A stretch of 64,000 nucleotides of DNA from Paragorgia papillata (taxonomy: Eukaryota; Cnidaria; Anthozoa; Scleralcyonacea; Coralliidae), in assembly GCA_035771165.1 (NCBI GenBank), contig JAWNZC010000409.1, positions 930,001-994,000 of the forward strand, written 5' to 3'. The translations under genes were made by a program, and so were the position numbers. Under the pieces are notes generated by a model, which saw only the letters and a list, made by a program, of their open reading frames with translations, ran no database searches and was not told the origin of the DNA. Within the stretch, counting starts at the first letter, position 1; every line of letters starts with the position of its first letter. Below, piece by piece: positions 51,458 to 62,241 of this stretch.

Positions 51458-51660
51458 TTTAAAAAAATTTTAAAACCCAGAATCCTTTGCGAACCTAAAC
51501 AAAAAAAAACCAAAATCCTTTGCGAACCTAAACAAAAAAATTTCCGAAAACCAGAATCCTTTGCGAACCTAAACAAAAAAAATTTCCAAGGGGGGGGGTG
51601 CAAACAGTTTTAAAAAACGCTTTTACAACTATGATGCAGGCCCGGCCTTTTGACACTACT
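51458..51660. repeat. Polinton right terminal inverted repeat (203 bp)
   Basis: Inverse of 31715-31918, with one A fewer beside the G9/C9 tract. It ends GACACTACT followed by TSD GCCGGC. Confidence 0.95.
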
Positions 51661-51666
51661 GCCGGC

Positions 51667-52163
51667 TGTTAAAAACAACTTCAAAATGAATGAAAATGTG
51701 AGGAAAGCTGGCGAAACACCCGTAAAAACGTCGGAAGAATATGTAATGATTACAACGAAGTCCATGGGACGGCAATTCAGAGTGTTTTCTAAATCGAGCG
51801 AACGAAAGACTTGGTAGTGAACAAAGTCAAAAAGTACTATTTTGGCTACGAAAGGAAAGTACACCACAGGGCAGAATTTACGTGTTTGGCCATTGAGAAG
51901 CAGGCATTTTTCAAACAAGAATTGTCGATTAAACGAAGCCTAAATGTTTTCCAAAACGCTGAATTGAATCCACCGAAAACTCACGAAAACAAGGCGACCC
52001 GGCCAGACAACGGCAATCCAGTTTCTTGCGAATTTGGTACAACGGTGAAGCAAATGATAAAAAATAAGCATTTACAGATATTTATTAAAAGTCTATTTAT
52101 TTTAATAATTCGACAATGTACTTGGAAAAGAATGTTTTGATTGTTTTCAGTTTGGGTCAGTCA
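51667..52163 (+). other. Host flank with short open frames
   Basis: Directly after the TSD there is an open run from ATG 51686 (MNENVRKAGETPVKTSEEYV...) to a stop at 51817. A second run in another frame (51811-52140) encodes KKYYFGYERKVHHRAEFTCL and onwards. They may be parts of one broken host gene; no domain is recognised. Confidence 0.3.
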
Positions 52164-52171
52164 AGCTGAAC

Positions 52172-53519
52172 CAGTGAACTCTATATAAAGACTGGAACGA
52201 TACCTCCATAAGGTCGGCCCAGTGAACTCTATATAAGAGTTCAATGGGTCGGCCCTATGATTGGATGAAGCCAAACTTCCGGCTGCTGGGGGCAACACAT
52301 GAACGTCTGACCAACGTCCAAGGAGCGGTAGAAAACAGAACAATGGCCCAGCGAGAATTTTTTATTTTTTTGTAGTTGAACTTCATTTGAATTGATATAA
52401 CGAAGTCAGTATGTATGAGAATCATTGTCCTTTCTGTCTGAGGTACGTTTGCTGGCAAAAATAGATTGAAGCAGGAAATATATTGTCAAACGAAACCAAA
52501 ATTTTGCTTGGATTGATGGAAACTCCTGGCGAAAATTCAGGTTATATTTAGTATTTATTCGTCTTTATTTTATGAATTCTTGCAACCCTGTCAAGCTGTG
52601 CCTTTGCTCTTATGAATAGTCTCCTCATACCTTTTGAATCATTGTAAGACCACATATATTTTGATCTTTGATGCCTTTAAAACACTGTCGGTTCGTATTT
52701 CTGTGTTTTGTTCGATTTTTTGACTGTTCAGAAAATTTAATATTTATGGTTTTTATTGATCATGTCAGCATCCATATGCTCGACAGATTATAGCCACTAG
52801 ATTTCAGTAGGCCTTAGCCCTGATTAATGCTATCTTTATTTGATTCAAGATAGTTCATAGACTTTTTTCTTGACTTTTGATACCTCAACTGACTCAACAC
52901 TTGGAGCTGCCCTACAAAAAATCAAGAGATCCGCGCGGTTTCGGACTCAAAATGTGTTTTTTGTCAAATATTCAAGCTACGTTTTTGCTGCTAAAAGCCT
53001 TTAGAAGAAGTATCTATTTAACAAATAGATTCCATTTTGCCGTTGTCTGTTCAGTTATAGATGCACAGATGACGTCACAACGTGGTAAGAACAAAAAAGT
53101 GGCCCACGAGACGCAGTCGAGTGGGTCACTGATGTTCTTACCACGTTGTGACGTCATCTGTGCATCTATAACTGAACAGACAACAAAAAAATGGAATCTA
53201 TTTGTTTTATACAATAAAAGTTTAAAAGGTTTTTGTCGAAACTCTTGCCGGATTTTGGGGCATGAAAAAGGAAAAAAGCAAGTCAGCTGACGTGATCTGA
53301 CGTGAAAACACGAAAAACACGCATAGCAGCAACCAGGGTATTGTATAATACTGTAGCATGTTTGCATTTCTTTGTAATTGGTTCATAACAAAATATAACT
53401 TAAAAATATAGATTTTCTTGCATATAAAGAGGACTGGGGCCGCCCTGCATGTCAGCCTCCATGACGGCTTCAAAATTTGGTTTGTAGGTATCGTTCCAGT
53501 CCTTATATAGAGTTCACTG
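52172..53519. mobile_element. Non-autonomous hAT element (1.35 kb) with 8-bp TSD
   Basis: Inverted ends CAGTGAACTCTATATAA(A/G)G ... with about 34 matching bases, flanked by agctgaac on both sides (52164-52171 and 53520-53527). It contains a partial extra copy of its own end at 52211 and a nested 188-bp palindrome. No transposase is seen. Confidence 0.85.
53020..53207. repeat. 188-bp palindrome with CRE (TGACGTCA) in both arms
   Basis: The arms aaacaaatagattccatttt... and its complement are nearly perfect for about 88 nt each. Each arm has gatgacgtcac, and the centre is gagacgcagtcgagtggg. A degraded relative is at 24862-24960. Confidence 0.85.
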
Positions 53520-53827
53520 AGCTGAACTAAATATTCAGAAAGAATTGAGCCTGACTAGGCGCGATAAAGTTAGTGAAGCCTGGGTCCGAGTCAAAAATGG
53601 GTTATACGTCCATGTCCTATTTACACGAATTGCCATCCTTAGGTTAGGTTGTGTGTTGGGGTAAGGCTTTCATGAAGTACTTGGGTTATGTAGGACATGC
53701 ATGGAATTATTACCCAAAAATGCGTCAAAATATGGCGCATTTTTGGCAGCCTGTACCAGGGCCATTTGTTCCCGCCATTTTGTTTTTGGCCGCCATCTTG
53801 GCCCAGCCCCCACAAATGGCTAAAGCA

Positions 53828-55208
53828 CTCTAACGCAGTCTAAAGCACTCTAATTCACTCTAAAGCACTCTAAAGCAGTCGAATTCACTCTGAAGCACTG
53901 TAAAGCACTCCAAAGCACTCTAAAGCACTCTAATTCACTCTAAAGCACTCTAATGCAGTCTAGTAATTCAGTCTAAAGCAGTCTAATTCTCTCTAAAGCA
54001 GTCTAAAGCACTCTAATTCACTCTAAGCACTCCTAAAGCAGTCTAATTCACTCTAAAGCAGTCTAAAGCAGTCTAAAGCAGTCTAATTCACTCTAAAGCA
54101 GTCTAAAGCACTCTAAAGCAGTCTAAAGCACTCTAATTCACTCTAAGGACTCTAATTCACATTATTATGTATTTTACGATGTAACTAACTTTCACTATGA
54201 GTAATTAGGTACTTTTTTTTCTTTTCTTTTTTTTAATTTTAATTAATTCCTAGTCTTGTTGAACCTTGTGGCAAAACTTAATAAATAAATAAAGCACTCT
54301 AAAGCAGTCTAAAGCACTCTAAAGCAGTCTAATTCACTCTAAAGCAGTCTAAAGCAGTCTAATTCACTCTAAAGCAGTCTAAAGCACTCTAATTCACTCT
54401 AAAGCACTCTGAAGCACTCTGAAGCACTCTGAAGCACTCTGAAGCACTCTGAAGCAGTCTGAAGCAGTCTGAAGCAGTCTGAAGCAGTCTGAAGCAGTCT
54501 GAAGCAGTCTGAAGCAGTCTGAAGCAGTCTGAAGCAGTCTGAAGCAGTCTAAAGCAGTCTAATTCACTCTAAAGCAGTCTAATTCACTCTAAAGCAGTCT
54601 AAAGCACTCTAAAGCATTCTAAAGCACTCTAATTCACTCTAAAGCAGTCTAATTCACTCTAAAGCAGTTTAATTCACTCTAAAGCAGTCTAAAGCAGTCT
54701 AATTCACTCCAAAGCAGTCTAAAACACTCTAAAGCACTCTAATTCACTCTAAAGCACTCTAATTCACTCTTAAGCAGTCTAATTCACTCTAAAGCACTCT
54801 AATTCACTCTTAAGCAGTCTAATTCACTCTAAAGCAGTCTAAAGCAGTCTAATTCACTCTGAAGCACTGTAAAGCACTCTAAAGCAATCTAAAGCACTCT
54901 AATTCACTCTAAAGCACTCTAATGCAGTCTAATTCAGTCTAAAGCAGTCTAATTCACTCTAAAGCAGTCTAAAGCTGTCTAAAGCATTCTAATTCACTCT
55001 AAAGCAGTCTAATTCACTCTAAAGCACTCTAAAGCAGTCTAATTCACTCTAAAGCACTCTAAAGCGCTCTTATAAAGCACTCTAAAGCACTCTAAAGCGC
55101 TCTTATAAAGCACTCTAAAGTACTCTAAAGCGCTCTTATAAACACTCTAAAGCACTCTAAAGCAGTGTAAAGCGGTCTAAAGCACTCTAATTCACTCTAA
55201 AGCACTCT
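53828..55208. repeat. Satellite with a 10-bp unit (about 1.25 kb in two blocks)
   Basis: Repeats of ctctaaagca, gtctaaagca, ctctaattca and gaagcagtct, all 10 bp. Blocks at 53828-54165 and 54292-55208 are separated by a unique AT-rich insert. A homogeneous run of about ten gaagcagtct units lies near 54455-54545. Confidence 0.95.
54166..54291. mobile_element. LINE-tail-like insert inside the satellite
   Basis: Contains cctagtcttgttgaaccttg and ends (aata)n aaag, like the 3' tail of a CR1-type LINE, placed between two satellite blocks. Confidence 0.35.
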
Positions 55209-55447
55209 ACTGTTATACTCTACTCTATGTTCTGCAGTCTAGCGCACGTCTGAGGACATAATAATATGTCAGGACCTTATAATAGGCATACATAAAGTAG
55301 CAACCCGCTTACACTTTCACTTACCTTTACCAAGTACAAGTATAGGCCTACATCTTTCGTGGCGGTTTAACGCATGCTACTAAGCTAAATACCATAGCTA
55401 GCTAAACCTAAAATATTCGTGTGATTAGCGTAAACATACAGTTTCAT

Positions 55448-55745
55448 GACTACAAGATATTACTACTTACCTTCAAAACCATTCATGGCCTAGCTCCTGC
55501 TTACTTAATTCCAGGAACTTATTACCATCAAGCAACCTTCTAAATACAGTCTCCGTTCTAATGATGGCCTATTACTTATGCCACCTAATTGTAAGACCCT
55601 CGCTACACTTGGCGACAGGTCATTTTATTCTGCAGCTCCTTGGCTCGCGAATAGTTTACCATGTTTTATCAGAGATTGTCTATCTGTAAATAGCTTTAAG
55701 AACTTGATAAAGACTTTTTTACTTCGGAAAGCATTTTCCTAACTT
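55448..55745 (+). pseudogene. CR1-like LINE ORF2 C-terminus
   Basis: The plus strand reads LTFKTIHGLAPAYLI, then after a 1-nt frameshift QPSKYSLRSNDGLLLMPPNC, KTLATLGDRSFYSAAPWLAN and SFKNLIKTFLLRKAF before a stop. This is the standard end of CR1/Rex-type LINE ORF2 ('HGLAP.YL', 'GDRSF...AP.LWN.LP'). 5'-truncated and frameshifted. Confidence 0.75.
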
Positions 55746-56239
55746 TTAATTTTTTTATTACTTACTTTATAACTGTTATATAATTGTCAAATTTTAGGTA
55801 TATTTTGTCTGTAATGCGCATTTGAGAATATTTATATTGATATTTGCGCAATATAAGTTCATAAATTATTATTATTATTGAACTCCAACGACGTGTCCGG
55901 GATGAAATGACGTTGGTAGCTGGTGCACAGTGGCGTAACTTGGGTATAAACATTAGGGGAAGTAAGATTTTTTGCTGGACAAAAAAGGCGTGGCCTGGCC
56001 GACTAAATTAGCTTACGCGTACCGGTACTGTGTACATCAGTACATGGTAACAATGCGCAAGTGTTACATCGTATAACTCAGGTCACATGCTGCACAATTT
56101 CACGAAGAGCCAAACACAGGACCAAAAGACAAAACGCAATCTCGCGCAAAACGTAAAAGGTTTCGTGCTTTGAGCCGATAGCTACATTTTGCACGAAACT
56201 GACTCCCAGCTAACTGAAACTGACACGAAACTGACTCCC

Positions 56240-56705
56240 TTTAAGTAATGGCAAAAATCAGTCAAAAAGTAAAGGCTAACCCCTTTACTTTTTGACCGAT
56301 TTTGGCCATTTTTTCAACTTTTGAGAGAAGGCTGAAATATGAAGATTTCGCACAAATAAAGCCTACCTGTTGCCATAGAGCAACAAAAAGGCTTTATTTA
56401 AGCTAAATTATCGTTTTTTGACCATATTTCAAAAGTTGAAAAAGTGAACAAAATCTGTCAAAAAGTAAAGGCTAACTCTTTTACTTTTTGACCAATTCTG
56501 GCCATATTTTCAACTTTTAAAAATGGTCAGAAAACGATAATTAGCTTAAATAAAGCCTTTTTGTTGTGGCTGTAACAACAAGAAGTCTTTACTTGCGTTA
56601 AATCTTCATATGTTAGCCTAAGGGGGTTAGCCTTAACTTTTTCACCTCTGCTTTTTGACCGATTTTGGCCATTTTTTCAACTTTTGAAATATGGTCAAAA
56701 AATCA
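56240..56705. repeat. Compound inverted repeats around tttactttttgaccgatttt
   Basis: The motif occurs at about 56281, 56480 and 56645 on the plus strand and inverted at about 56250 and 56455, together with inverted ggctttatttaagctaaatt blocks. A nested fold-back structure without coding potential. Confidence 0.75.
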
Positions 56706-56824
56706 ATCAATCAATCAATCCATCCAACAATCAATCAATCAATTAAACAATCAATCAAATCAATCAATCAATTTATGAATATATGAATAAATCGTGATTC
56801 ACTGAATCAATGAGTCAATAAAAC

Positions 56825-56960
56825 AGTGAATGAATGAATAAATGAGCGAGTGAATGAATGAATGAATGAATGAATGAATGAATGAATGAATGAATGAATG
56901 AATGAATGAATGAATGAATGAATGAATGAATGAATGAATGAATGAATGAATGAATGAATC
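56825..56960. repeat. (GAAT)n microsatellite
   Basis: Over 30 uninterrupted gaat units, preceded by an (aatc)n tract at 56699-56770. Confidence 0.97.
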
Positions 56961-57145
56961 CCATTCGACAACTTTTTTTTCGTACCGCATCGCATGTTTG
57001 GTCAGTGGTAGTCAGAAAAACAAACTTGCAGAAAATAAGAACGTTTTCCCCATTACATTTTGTTTACGTATAATCAAAAATTCATTTTAGCCACTTCTAA
57101 ATATAATTTATACACATGCACTTAAAATTCTACTCATTGATGTTC

Positions 57146-57209
57146 TCAAAATCCAACATGGAGTTTCAAATTGTTCACTTGCTTCACTAAGTCTTGGATA
57201 GCATCCCCC
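57146..57209 (-). CDS. NUP88: Last coding exon of nucleoporin NUP88
   Basis: Reverse strand: acceptor tttttttttcag followed by an open frame encoding (E)GDAIQDLVKQVNNLKLHVGF and a TGA at 57146-57148. It joins in phase to the exon at 60878 (LLKEE|G), giving a LLKEEGDAIQDLVKQV sequence. This strongly resembles the C-terminal end of animal NUP88. NUP88 sits on the cytoplasmic face of the nuclear pore with NUP214 and helps CRM1-linked export; its C-terminus is the coiled coil. Confidence 0.75.
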
Positions 57210-57355
57210 CTGAAAAAAAAACACAACAACACATCAACAATAACACAGAAATGTGTCAACTAGATAGAATCAAGACTGGGGGTCAGTCGTTTCACAGGAA
57301 ATTTTGTGTAAGCAAAACCTGTTATGCAGGGGCGTCGTGGCAGGTGACCATACCC

Positions 57356-57565
57356 TAGCCTGGTACCCTGGCCCAATCAAAGAATATGGGCCAGGTAACC
57401 ACTAAAGGCTTCTGTTTTCCTATTGGTTGAAATTTCGCGCGTTTTTAGTGGCTATGAGTAAAACTGCAATCGTCATAAGTGGAATTAGCCCTGATGACGC
57501 GAGAATGAGATTAGTGGTTACCTGGCCCATATTTCTTTTGAAATTGGGCCAGGGTACCAGGCTAG
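57356..57565. mobile_element. MITE with ~58-bp TIRs and 8-bp TSD
   Basis: TAGCCTGGTACCCTGGCCCA ... mirrored at the right, flanked by ccataccc (57348-57355 and 57566-57573). The inner sequence is short and non-coding. It lies just beyond the NUP88 stop in the intron/UTR direction. Confidence 0.75.
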
Positions 57566-57573
57566 CCATACCC

Positions 57574-57996
57574 CACCCTATAGTTTTGTCGGAATTTTGG
57601 AGATGGTAAACAAAAGACCCAAACGAAAACAATGAAGCGGATGTCTTACTTATGCCTGGTGTAAAACGAGTAGTAGTCTAGTATAGTTTCCCCCCTGAGT
57701 GTTTCAAGTCTTCCTGTCTACACCTATTACTGTAACGTCGAGTTTGCTTCGGTACTCTCTCAAGCTAAATTCTTTATTTTTACGCGACGTCACTTCCCTC
57801 TTGTCTGACCAGATTGTGGTCAGGGGGGAATAGGTCGATTATTACTTCAAAATATTCCTCAAGCCCGGGCGTAGGCCGAAGGCCCCGAGCCCGGGCGTAG
57901 GGCCGAAGGCCCGGAGCCCGGTGAGGGTGCTAATCTCGACATGCGTGTAGTTCACTTTACACGTGTGTAGAAAAAGCGAGGGAGACGAAATCTGGG

Positions 57997-58027
<31 letters not shown>

Positions 58028-59455
58028 TTGGTATAGTTGTATAGTTGGTACGGTGTCACGCGGTAAGAATAGTTGGACACTGGTGACTAGCGACGAAGAA
58101 AACTATAAACTCTCAAACAAATGGTATTTTGCTTTCGTTTATTTAAACGAAACGAAATGGAGCACGAAGAAAAAAGGATACAAACAACCCGTTTAGTATA
58201 TCTTGAAGAGAAACCAGAGAACTTGAAGAAACCAAACGCCGTATGGAAAACAAAAACTCGATCTGAATTTCAGTGTTTGTAGTCACTCCGTGGTCAAATC
58301 ATTTTAAAGTTAACGGTAGGATTCTTGTTGTTTTCAAGTTTTCGCTTAACCTAAACAATATACAGCTTCACGTTTTCGTGCTTTCCTTTTGCTCGTCCAA
58401 ACCATAAATCATCTTAACTAAAGCTAACACCACCTTTATAAGCTTATGTAGACGTGATATTTTTAACTGGCATTGCATGCACCTTTAACCTTTTATTATT
58501 AAACACTCATGGACTTTGGCGATTTTTTGCCATTGTTTTTATCTCGGACTCTATTATAAATGTAATTTTTGAGCTGTTGACTTTTAATTTTGCCTTTGCA
58601 AAACATGTATGCATATCCTGAAAACATCTTTTGTACAACCAGAATTTAATAATGAAATCTAAGTTTTGCTTTGATATGTTAAATCAGTTTAGTCATCTTA
58701 CCCATATTAAAATTATAAAATTATCTTGAGGATTATCATTTTGTTTTTATATCTGTTTATATTGGCTGTATATCAGGAGTGCCTATTTTAATCAGGGTGG
58801 GTGGGTGGGTGGGGGTGTTTCAAAAAAGCATTTAATAAAAGCGGCTGAGGCGTTGTTGCATTCATGTATTTCTAGTAACATGATATTGATACTCAAGAGT
58901 TGTTTACGTTCGTGTTAGAAAATCCAGTACGCTTGCGTTGTGCTACGTTCTACAAATCATCTAATTTTATTTTGCCTTACCACAACGAAATCGCAAGCAA
59001 AAAGTCACGTGATTGAAACCTAAGAGTTGCGGTGCCTTTGGCTTTAGCGCCCCTTTTATATTCTGTATGAAAGTTATTTTGTTCGTTCGTTAGTTTGTTC
59101 GTACCGAGTCAATATGCACGTACAGCACTGCTCTGTGGGACAGAGCCTGATATCTATGTTAGGCATAAGATCTCTCGCGCTATTTTTTTTTTTTGGGCTT
59201 TCTAAAGTCTGTGATAACAGTTTTTATTTGAAATGATACTACTATTATTAATATATTATATGGATTTTACCTCATTTTTTATGAAGGTGTTTCTCTATAT
59301 ATGTCGGGCAAATCTTGTTTGTCGGAAAAATTGTGCTTTTAGCCACTCTTAAAATCTCAGAGCCACGACGCCCCTGCCTGCATGTATGTTGCCCAGTCAG
59401 GTCGAAAACTTGTGAGCGCGATAAAAGTTGCGGAGGGAGGATAATAAAATAAATC

Positions 59456-59509
<54 letters not shown>

Positions 59510-59545
59510 ACCCATGTAGCATCATTCGACCACCAGCTCCCAACT
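57574..59545. other. Intron sequence of NUP88, no other gene seen
   Basis: AT-rich. Contains a GC-rich duplicated block (gcccgggcgtaggccgaagg, 57863-57920), a (ta)n tract at about 58000-58026, a G-rich tract at 58795-58817 and a (ta)n tract at about 59461-59505. No exon is found. Confidence 0.4.
58795..58817 (+). other. G-quadruplex-type sequence
   Basis: GGGTGGGTGGGTGGGTGGGGG: five G-runs separated by single T, the tightest class of potential G4. Confidence 0.7.
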
Positions 59546-59618
59546 TGACCTGTAGCTCAGTCGGTAGAGCGTCGGACTACTAAACCGAAGGTCGCGGGTT
59601 CGAATCCCAGCCGGGCCA
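59546..59618 (+). tRNA. tRNA-like sequence, probably pseudogene or SINE head
   Basis: 73 nt with a standard A box (tagctcagtcggtagagc) and perfect B box (ggttcgaatcc), and a paired D arm. The acceptor stem pairs with one mismatch. The anticodon-stem base 31-39 and two T-stem pairs are broken, and the position-34 to 36 triplet would be ACT. A hairpin (agtagagttttctctact) follows directly. The mismatches favour a tRNA-derived repeat rather than a working tRNA. Confidence 0.55.
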
Positions 59619-60349
59619 AGTAGAGTTTTCTCTACTTGACCGGTATGTCGTCACTCGGCGTAACTGTCCCATAATAATTGTTCTATATATATATATTTCT
59701 AAAATTCATTAATAATTCATGAGGAAAACACAAAGAAAAATCATGAGCGTATCGGATCTATATATGTGATATAGACTCGCTCTAAGTTTCTCGCTGGTTT
59801 TTAACGGCTGAGATAAGCTTAATTTTCAAAATTACTACGCCAATGAACGTATGAAGTGATTCTTTTTAGAAGTCATTTAAAAACCTTGCAGTACGGGCTT
59901 TATCGGCTCTAAAACACTCGGCTATCGCCTCGTGTTTTATATCCGATAAAGCCCTCCTGCGCGGTTTATAAATAGTACTTATATATATATATATAAATAA
60001 ATAAAATATCTGTTAACAAAATCCTAATTAGATCTAGACTGTGGCAACACAGAGGTGGCAAAGACAACTATTGTTTTGCAATCGAAAATAATGAAAACTG
60101 AAGAGCCGTTGGCGTTTGTTTACTTTACATGTTAAATTGACCAATCATAATTCTCGGTCGTCAGCGGCTGAGGGGTTTAATTGCAGGCAGGCTCTCCCCT
60201 TTCCTCCCCTCCTTCCCCTTTCTTCTCTGCCTCAGTCCCCCAACAAGGCCCTCTCCCTCCCTCAACAGCCTGCAACGGTAGCTACGCCACACCTGGCTCC
60301 ACTAGAAATATGTCCTTGTTATGTAATATTTCAAAAACAAGTGGGAGTG

Positions 60350-60600
60350 TTTTACCAGGGGTTACAAACACGAGAGGAAAATGAAAATTACGAGGCCGTT
60401 AACCGAGTAATTTTATATTGTTCTCGAGTATTTGTAAAACATGAGAGAATAATGAAAATCACGAGGCTACAACCCGAGTGATTTTTGTCGTTTTCGAATG
60501 TTTTACAAACACGAGAGAAAATTGAAAATTACGAGGTAATAGGCCAAGTGATTTTTGTTGTTCTCGAGTGTTTGAAACCCCTGGTAAAACACGAGACACA
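60350..60600. repeat. Palindromic tandem repeat (~90-bp unit, 3 copies)
   Basis: Units of gagaaaatgaaaattacgag ... ccgagtgattttt ... ttctcgagtgttt, bounded by inverted ttaccaggggttacaaacac and its complement. Confidence 0.75.
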
Positions 60601-60688
60601 CAGGGTTTTGGAATAGCTCCTCAATCGTCAATTATAGTAGAGGGACTTCGTGATATTGGTGCATATTAGATTAGACAATGGTTTCACG

Positions 60689-60775
60689 TTGAATTTATAA
60701 TTAAGAAATGTGGTAATAAACGGTTCTTTGTTTGTACCGTTTATTATCTGATTTCTTAATCATAAATTCAGTTTG
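60689..60775. repeat. Palindrome
   Basis: gaatttataattaagaaat is mirrored by atttcttaatcataaattc, with inner aataaacggt and accgtttatt. Confidence 0.75.
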
Positions 60776-60877
60776 CGCGACCTTTACCGGGTTTCAAAAC
60801 TCACACACATGACCAAATAGTTTTCTCTGATTGGCTAATTAACTCATGAATTATTGAGTTTGAGAAACAACACTTAC

Positions 60878-60990
60878 TCTTCTTTCAACAGCGTTTTCAA
60901 CTGCTTCTTGTGCGTCTCGGTCAGTGTCCTGGCTTTCGGTTCCCACGTTTTATCACGTTCACTTCTGAGATATTTCCGTTTGTGTTGCAA
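60878..60990 (-). CDS. NUP88: Penultimate exon of nucleoporin NUP88
   Basis: Reverse strand: acceptor attgtcttccag, 113 nt, donor GTAAGTG. Encodes LQHKRKYLRSERDKTWEPKA then RTLTETHKKQLKTLLKEE. It continues the coiled coil from the exon at 62242 in frame 0 and leaves two bases for the last exon. Order, splice sites and the conserved C-terminus support the NUP88 assignment. Confidence 0.72.
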
Positions 60991-61899
60991 CTGGAAGACA
61001 ATAAGTGGCTTTAATAAGAAAACACAACAGAAACCTTTGCTTGCTAGGATGACGACGGTTATAATGGTGGTTTTGAAAAGCTACAACTTCGCAACATTTA
61101 AATATTTTCTCCTGAAATTTTCGTGGGTTGCTAACTACATATCCGCCTATAAAAAAGTGTCAGTGACTTTCGAAATTCATTTTTGTTTAATTTTTAATTA
61201 TTACATCCTAGTCGTAGCATAATTCACATTTTCCAAATTTAAAGTGAGAGTAAGTGAAATTCACTCAAGGATTTACTCAAGGTGCTAATTGAGAATGTGC
61301 GTACTGTATATCAGTCAGAGGCAGTCTACTGCGACCTGTAGGGTCATTAGTTTTTGTGCCTCTGTTGCGAGACAGGTAACTTGTTGTGACGTAGCGTAAA
61401 AATATCTCATTAGCGAGTATCTACATTGTGCTTTGTAGACTTTTCTGAATCCGTCATGCAGCGGGTTATTAGAGATGTTTAAAAAGAAAACGAGCCCACC
61501 ATTCCGCTAACCACCCTAGCTCACGAGACCTACACACATGTATATGAAGGAATAAAATGCTTGATTGCGTAAGATAAGGATAATGATCGCAATATCAATT
61601 TTTCTGATGATAAGTACATGTGGTACGTTTGCGAGCTTGGTGTAATGTAACAGACGTTAGGTGGACGTTCGTCAAGCTCAATTACTCAGAAAAGATCTGC
61701 AACCTTCTAATGACCGGTCAGATGTTCTAACCACTGAGCATGCACCGAAGCTCAGATGGAGAGCTAAATGTTGTCTTTATTCACTTCTTCTACACAGAGA
61801 ATCTTCTAGTCAGGTTTTCATAAAGTTCCCATTCAATTCTCATCCAATTCTAAACCAAATTCAACCAAAATGTAATGGCTTGTTCCTTGGTCTATGATC

Positions 61900-62040
61900 A
61901 ATCTTTCCTAAAACATTCGTGAAAACCTGTGCAGTACTTTGCAAGATATCCTAGCCGCAGATAAACAAACAAACAAACAAACAAACAAACAAACAAACAA
62001 ACAAACAAACAAACAAACAAACAAACAAACAAACAAACAA

Positions 62041-62130
<90 letters not shown>
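61900..62130. repeat. Compound (AAAC)n(AGAC)n microsatellite
   Basis: About 20 aaac units followed by about 20 agac units (61961-62130) in the NUP88 intron. Long ORFs across it are artefacts of the repeat. Confidence 0.97.
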
Positions 62131-62133
<3 letters not shown>

Positions 62134-62241
62134 GGTAAAAACCTAACTTCCTGGCGGAGGTAATAATAGTTTCATTGCACTGCGACACCAAAGATTTCTT
62201 GTTGATTCCTACTTTTACTTTTAAAGAGAAAGTACGCTTAC

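Larger units (their letters stand above)
31715..51660. mobile_element. Complete Polinton/Maverick element (19,946 bp)
   Basis: Boundaries: 5'-AGTAGTGTC...GACACTACT-3' inverted ends, flanked by the 6-bp direct repeat GCCGGC (31709-31714 and 51661-51666). An AG...CT terminus and 6-bp TSD are hallmarks of Polintons. It carries pPolB, integrase, packaging ATPase, double jelly-roll major capsid and penton-like genes, all uninterrupted, plus about 17 further ORFs. TIRs differ by one base (204 versus 203 bp), which indicates a young insertion. Most genes are on the minus strand; three are on the plus strand. The usual adenovirus-type cysteine protease is not found. Confidence 0.95.

Noticed and set aside
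51610..51918. 102-aa minus ORF spanning the Polinton right boundary
   Set aside because: Runs from host flank across the TSD into the TIR; chance frame.
53651..53833. 60-aa plus-strand ORF before the satellite
   Set aside because: No domain, no splice or promoter support.
53828..55208. CRISPR-like array
   Set aside because: 10-bp direct tandem units without spacers in an animal genome; a satellite.
56799..56995. SFIHSFIH repeat ORF
   Set aside because: Translation of the GAAT microsatellite.
61898..62191. ORFs of CLSV/CLFV repeats
   Set aside because: Translation of the AAAC/AGAC microsatellite.
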